6,615 bases of DNA, taken from contig CADCWB010000078.1 of the NCBI GenBank assembly GCA_902806295.1, positions 1 through 6,615 of the forward strand. The letters run 5' to 3'. Of this stretch, positions 5,268-6,615 are shown one piece after another. The notes under the pieces were generated by a model that did no database searches, was not told where the DNA came from, and was given only the letters and a program-made list of their open reading frames with translations. A program made the position numbers and the translations under genes. Origin of the DNA: an uncultured Sphingomonas sp. Its GTDB lineage: Bacteria > Pseudomonadota > Alphaproteobacteria > Sphingomonadales > Sphingomonadaceae. Positions within the stretch are counted from its first letter, which is position 1, and the number at the start of each line of letters is the position of its first letter.

Positions 5268-5276
5268 CGCGGAAGA

Positions 5277-6615
5277 GTGACAGAGGGGCGGTCGTCGACA
5301 GCGCTGGCAATGGAAACAGTGGCAACGCCGCTGGTGGCGGCGTGGGACACGATCCGCAGCGGACTTCGCCGGGATTGCGGCGCGCGCACGTTCGACGGCT
5401 GGCTGAAGCCGGCCGAGCTTGGCACCTTTGAACCCGACACCGGCAGCCTGGAACTGGTCATGCCGAGCCAGTTCATGGCCGACTGGGTCCGCAGCCACTT
5501 CGGCGAGCGGCTGCAGCTGGCCTGGAAGACGACCCTGCCGATTGTTCGGGAAGTCCGGGTGGTCGCGTGTGAAGGCGGGCCCAAGCCGGCCCCTCTGCTG
5601 ATCCTGAACGACGAGCCGGCACCCGCCGAGCGCGCCGCGCCATCGGCGCACCCCCGGCCGAACTTCGACCCGCGCTACAGCTTCGCCAGCTTCGTGGTGG
5701 GCAAGGCCAACGAGGTGGCGGCCACGGCGGCGAAGACCTTGGCGGAGGCGCCCGCAGTCACCTTCAACCCTCTGTTCATCCATGGCGGTACCGGGCGCGG
5801 CAAGACCCACCTGCTGCATGCGCTGGGCCAGCGCTTCCTGGAGCTCAATCCCAATGCTCAGGTCGTCTCCATGTCGGCCGAGAAGTTCATGGTCGAGTTC
5901 GTCCGCGCCATTCGCGAGAACGACACCATCGGCTTCAAGCAACGGCTGCGCTCGGCCGACCTGCTGCTGATCGACGACGTTCAGTTTATCGCCGGCAAGG
6001 AATCGACCCAGGAAGAGTTCTTCCACACCATGAATGAGATCATCACCGCCGGTAAGCGGCTGGTGATCACCTCCGACCGGGCCCCGCAGGACTTGGACGG
6101 GATCGCCCCGCGCATCCTGTCGCGGCTGAGCTGGGGGCTGGTGGCGGACATCAACCAGGCCGACCTGGAGCTGCGCTACAACATCCTGCTGGCCAAGCTG
6201 GCGTTGCTGCCCGGCGTGGCGATGTCGCAGGACGTCGTCCAGTTCTTGGCCAAGCGACTCACCGCCTCCATCCGCGAGCTGGAGGGCGCGCTCAACCGGA
6301 TCGCGGCCTACGCCATGATGACCGGCCGGGGCATCGACGTGCCGTTCGTGGAAGAGGTGCTGGCCAACGTCCTGCGCGCCAATCAGCGCCGTATCTCGAT
6401 CGACGAAATTCAGACCCAAGTGGCCGAGCACTACCGTATCCGCAAGGCGGAGATGACGAGTGCGCGCCGCGCTCGCGAGGTCGCCCGCCCGCGCCAAGTC
6501 GCCATGTACTTGTCGAAGCAGCTGACGCCCAAGTCGCTGCCGGACATTGGCCGGCGCTTCGGCGGGCGCGACCATACAACGGTGATCCATGCCGTTCGCC
6601 AGATCGAGAAGCTGC
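5277..6615 (+). CDS. dnaA: Chromosomal replication initiator DnaA (3' end cut by window)
   Basis: DnaA is the AAA+ ATPase that binds DnaA boxes at oriC and melts the origin. From GTG 5277, 446 residues are visible; by comparison with the family only about 10-25 are missing. Domain I (about 20-100) includes ARTFDGWLKP. A short Pro/Ala-rich domain II linker follows (about 101-130). The AAA+ domain has Walker A GGTGRGKT (170-177), Walker B LLLIDDVQF (D233, D234), sensor I VITSD (263-267), the arginine finger in SRLSWGL (R283) and sensor II SIRELEGALNR (R333). Domain IV carries the basic loop RRAREVARPRQVAMYL and the signature GGRDHTTVIHA (429-439). The frame is open upstream to 5205. Starts at TTG 5244 or 5259, or ATG 5310, are possible, but only GTG 5277 has AGGAGG at proper spacing. 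Isolated from rpsT by a terminator, it should use its own promoter in the 385-bp gap. Confidence 0.97.
   Translation, partial: MTEGRSSTALAMETVATPLVAAWDTIRSGLRRDCGARTFDGWLKPAELGTFEPDTGSLELVMPSQFMADWVRSHFGERLQLAWKTTLPIVREVRVVACEGGPKPAPLLILNDEPAPAERAAPSAHPRPNFDPRYSFASFVVGKANEVAATAAKTLAEAPAVTFNPLFIHGGTGRGKTHLLHALGQRFLELNPNAQVVSMSAEKFMVEFVRAIRENDTIGFKQRLRSADLLLIDDVQFIAGKESTQEEFFHTMNEIITAGKRLVITSDRAPQDLDGIAPRILSRLSWGLVADINQADLELRYNILLAKLALLPGVAMSQDVVQFLAKRLTASIRELEGALNRIAAYAMMTGRGIDVPFVEEVLANVLRANQRRISIDEIQTQVAEHYRIRKAEMTSARRAREVARPRQVAMYLSKQLTPKSLPDIGRRFGGRDHTTVIHAVRQIEKL

Larger units (their letters stand above)
4970..5276 (+). promoter_or_regulatory. dnaA upstream control region
   Basis: About 300 bp without a convincing gene between the rpsT terminator and dnaA. 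Because of that terminator, the dnaA promoter must lie here. The region holds an inverted repeat (5022-5058), an AT-rich imperfect palindrome (5091-5119), four GANTC motifs (4992, 5001, 5168, 5212) and a potentially structured leader (5177-5239). I could not single out a -35/-10 pair with confidence, and I see no TTATCCACA-type DnaA box and no full TTAA-N7-TTAA CtrA site. A weak plus-strand open frame (5108-5431) crosses the area but has no protein-like features. Confidence 0.6.

Noticed and set aside
4970..5276. Possible oriC next to dnaA
   Set aside because: I see no cluster of TTATCCACA-like DnaA boxes on either strand. The AT-rich patch is short, and in alphaproteobacteria the origin is often not adjacent to dnaA.
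5108..5431. Plus-strand open frame overlapping the dnaA leader and start (107 codons)
   Set aside because: No good ribosome site at its start, Gly/Arg-rich sequence without features, and it runs out of frame into dnaA.
4538..5584. Minus-strand open frame across rpsT and the dnaA upstream region (348 codons)
   Set aside because: It runs antisense through rpsT, the terminator hairpin and the start of dnaA, has Ser/Arg-rich low-information sequence, and resembles no family I know.
5100..6590. Long open frame on the minus strand opposite dnaA (496 codons)
   Set aside because: It lies entirely antisense to an unmistakable DnaA. Its His/Arg/Gly/Gln-rich composition is what the complement of GC-rich codons gives, and there is no recognisable motif.

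Overview
The window is a stretch of a GC-rich alphaproteobacterial chromosome, most probably from a sphingomonad. I infer this from the protein sequences, from the gene order ubiB-ubiE / mutM-rpsT-dnaA that is common in alphaproteobacteria, and from GANTC motifs (the target of the CcrM cell-cycle methylase) clustered upstream of dnaA. I could not run a database search, so the order-level placement is an inference.

Layout. Positions 4-410 (minus strand) hold two tiny, very hydrophilic, probably disordered proteins. They are joined by an ATGA stop/start overlap and each has a strong Shine-Dalgarno sequence. A 131-bp divergent gap follows. Then comes a plus-strand nu-class glutathione transferase of the YghU type (653-1408). 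Its conserved N-terminus reads back to 542, but the expected ATG there is AAG. This gene is convergent with the minus-strand ubiquinone genes, and their stop codons overlap at 1405-1408. The ubiquinone genes are ubiE (C-methyltransferase, 2937-3668) followed by ubiB (atypical kinase/ATPase, 1405-2949), overlapping by 13 bp. A 46-bp divergent gap separates ubiE from mutM (Fpg DNA glycosylase, 3715-4521, GTG start). Next on the plus strand are rpsT (ribosomal protein S20, 4628-4891), a very strong intrinsic terminator (4939-4969), a 385-bp intergenic region, and dnaA (GTG start at 5277), which runs off the right edge.

How the genes work together. ubiE and ubiB both serve ubiquinone synthesis and look like one translationally coupled unit. 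mutM (oxidised-guanine repair), rpsT (30S subunit assembly) and dnaA (replication initiation) are housekeeping genes. The terminator after rpsT means dnaA must have its own promoter in the 4970-5276 region. That region carries an AT-rich inverted repeat, a TTAACAG/CTGTTAA inverted repeat, four GANTC sites and a potentially structured leader.

No mobile element, CRISPR array, tRNA, rRNA or defence-like system is visible. Most of the window is ordinary core genome. The points most worth a second look are the lost start codon of the glutathione transferase, the GANTC cluster and leader structure upstream of dnaA, and the paired small hydrophilic proteins.
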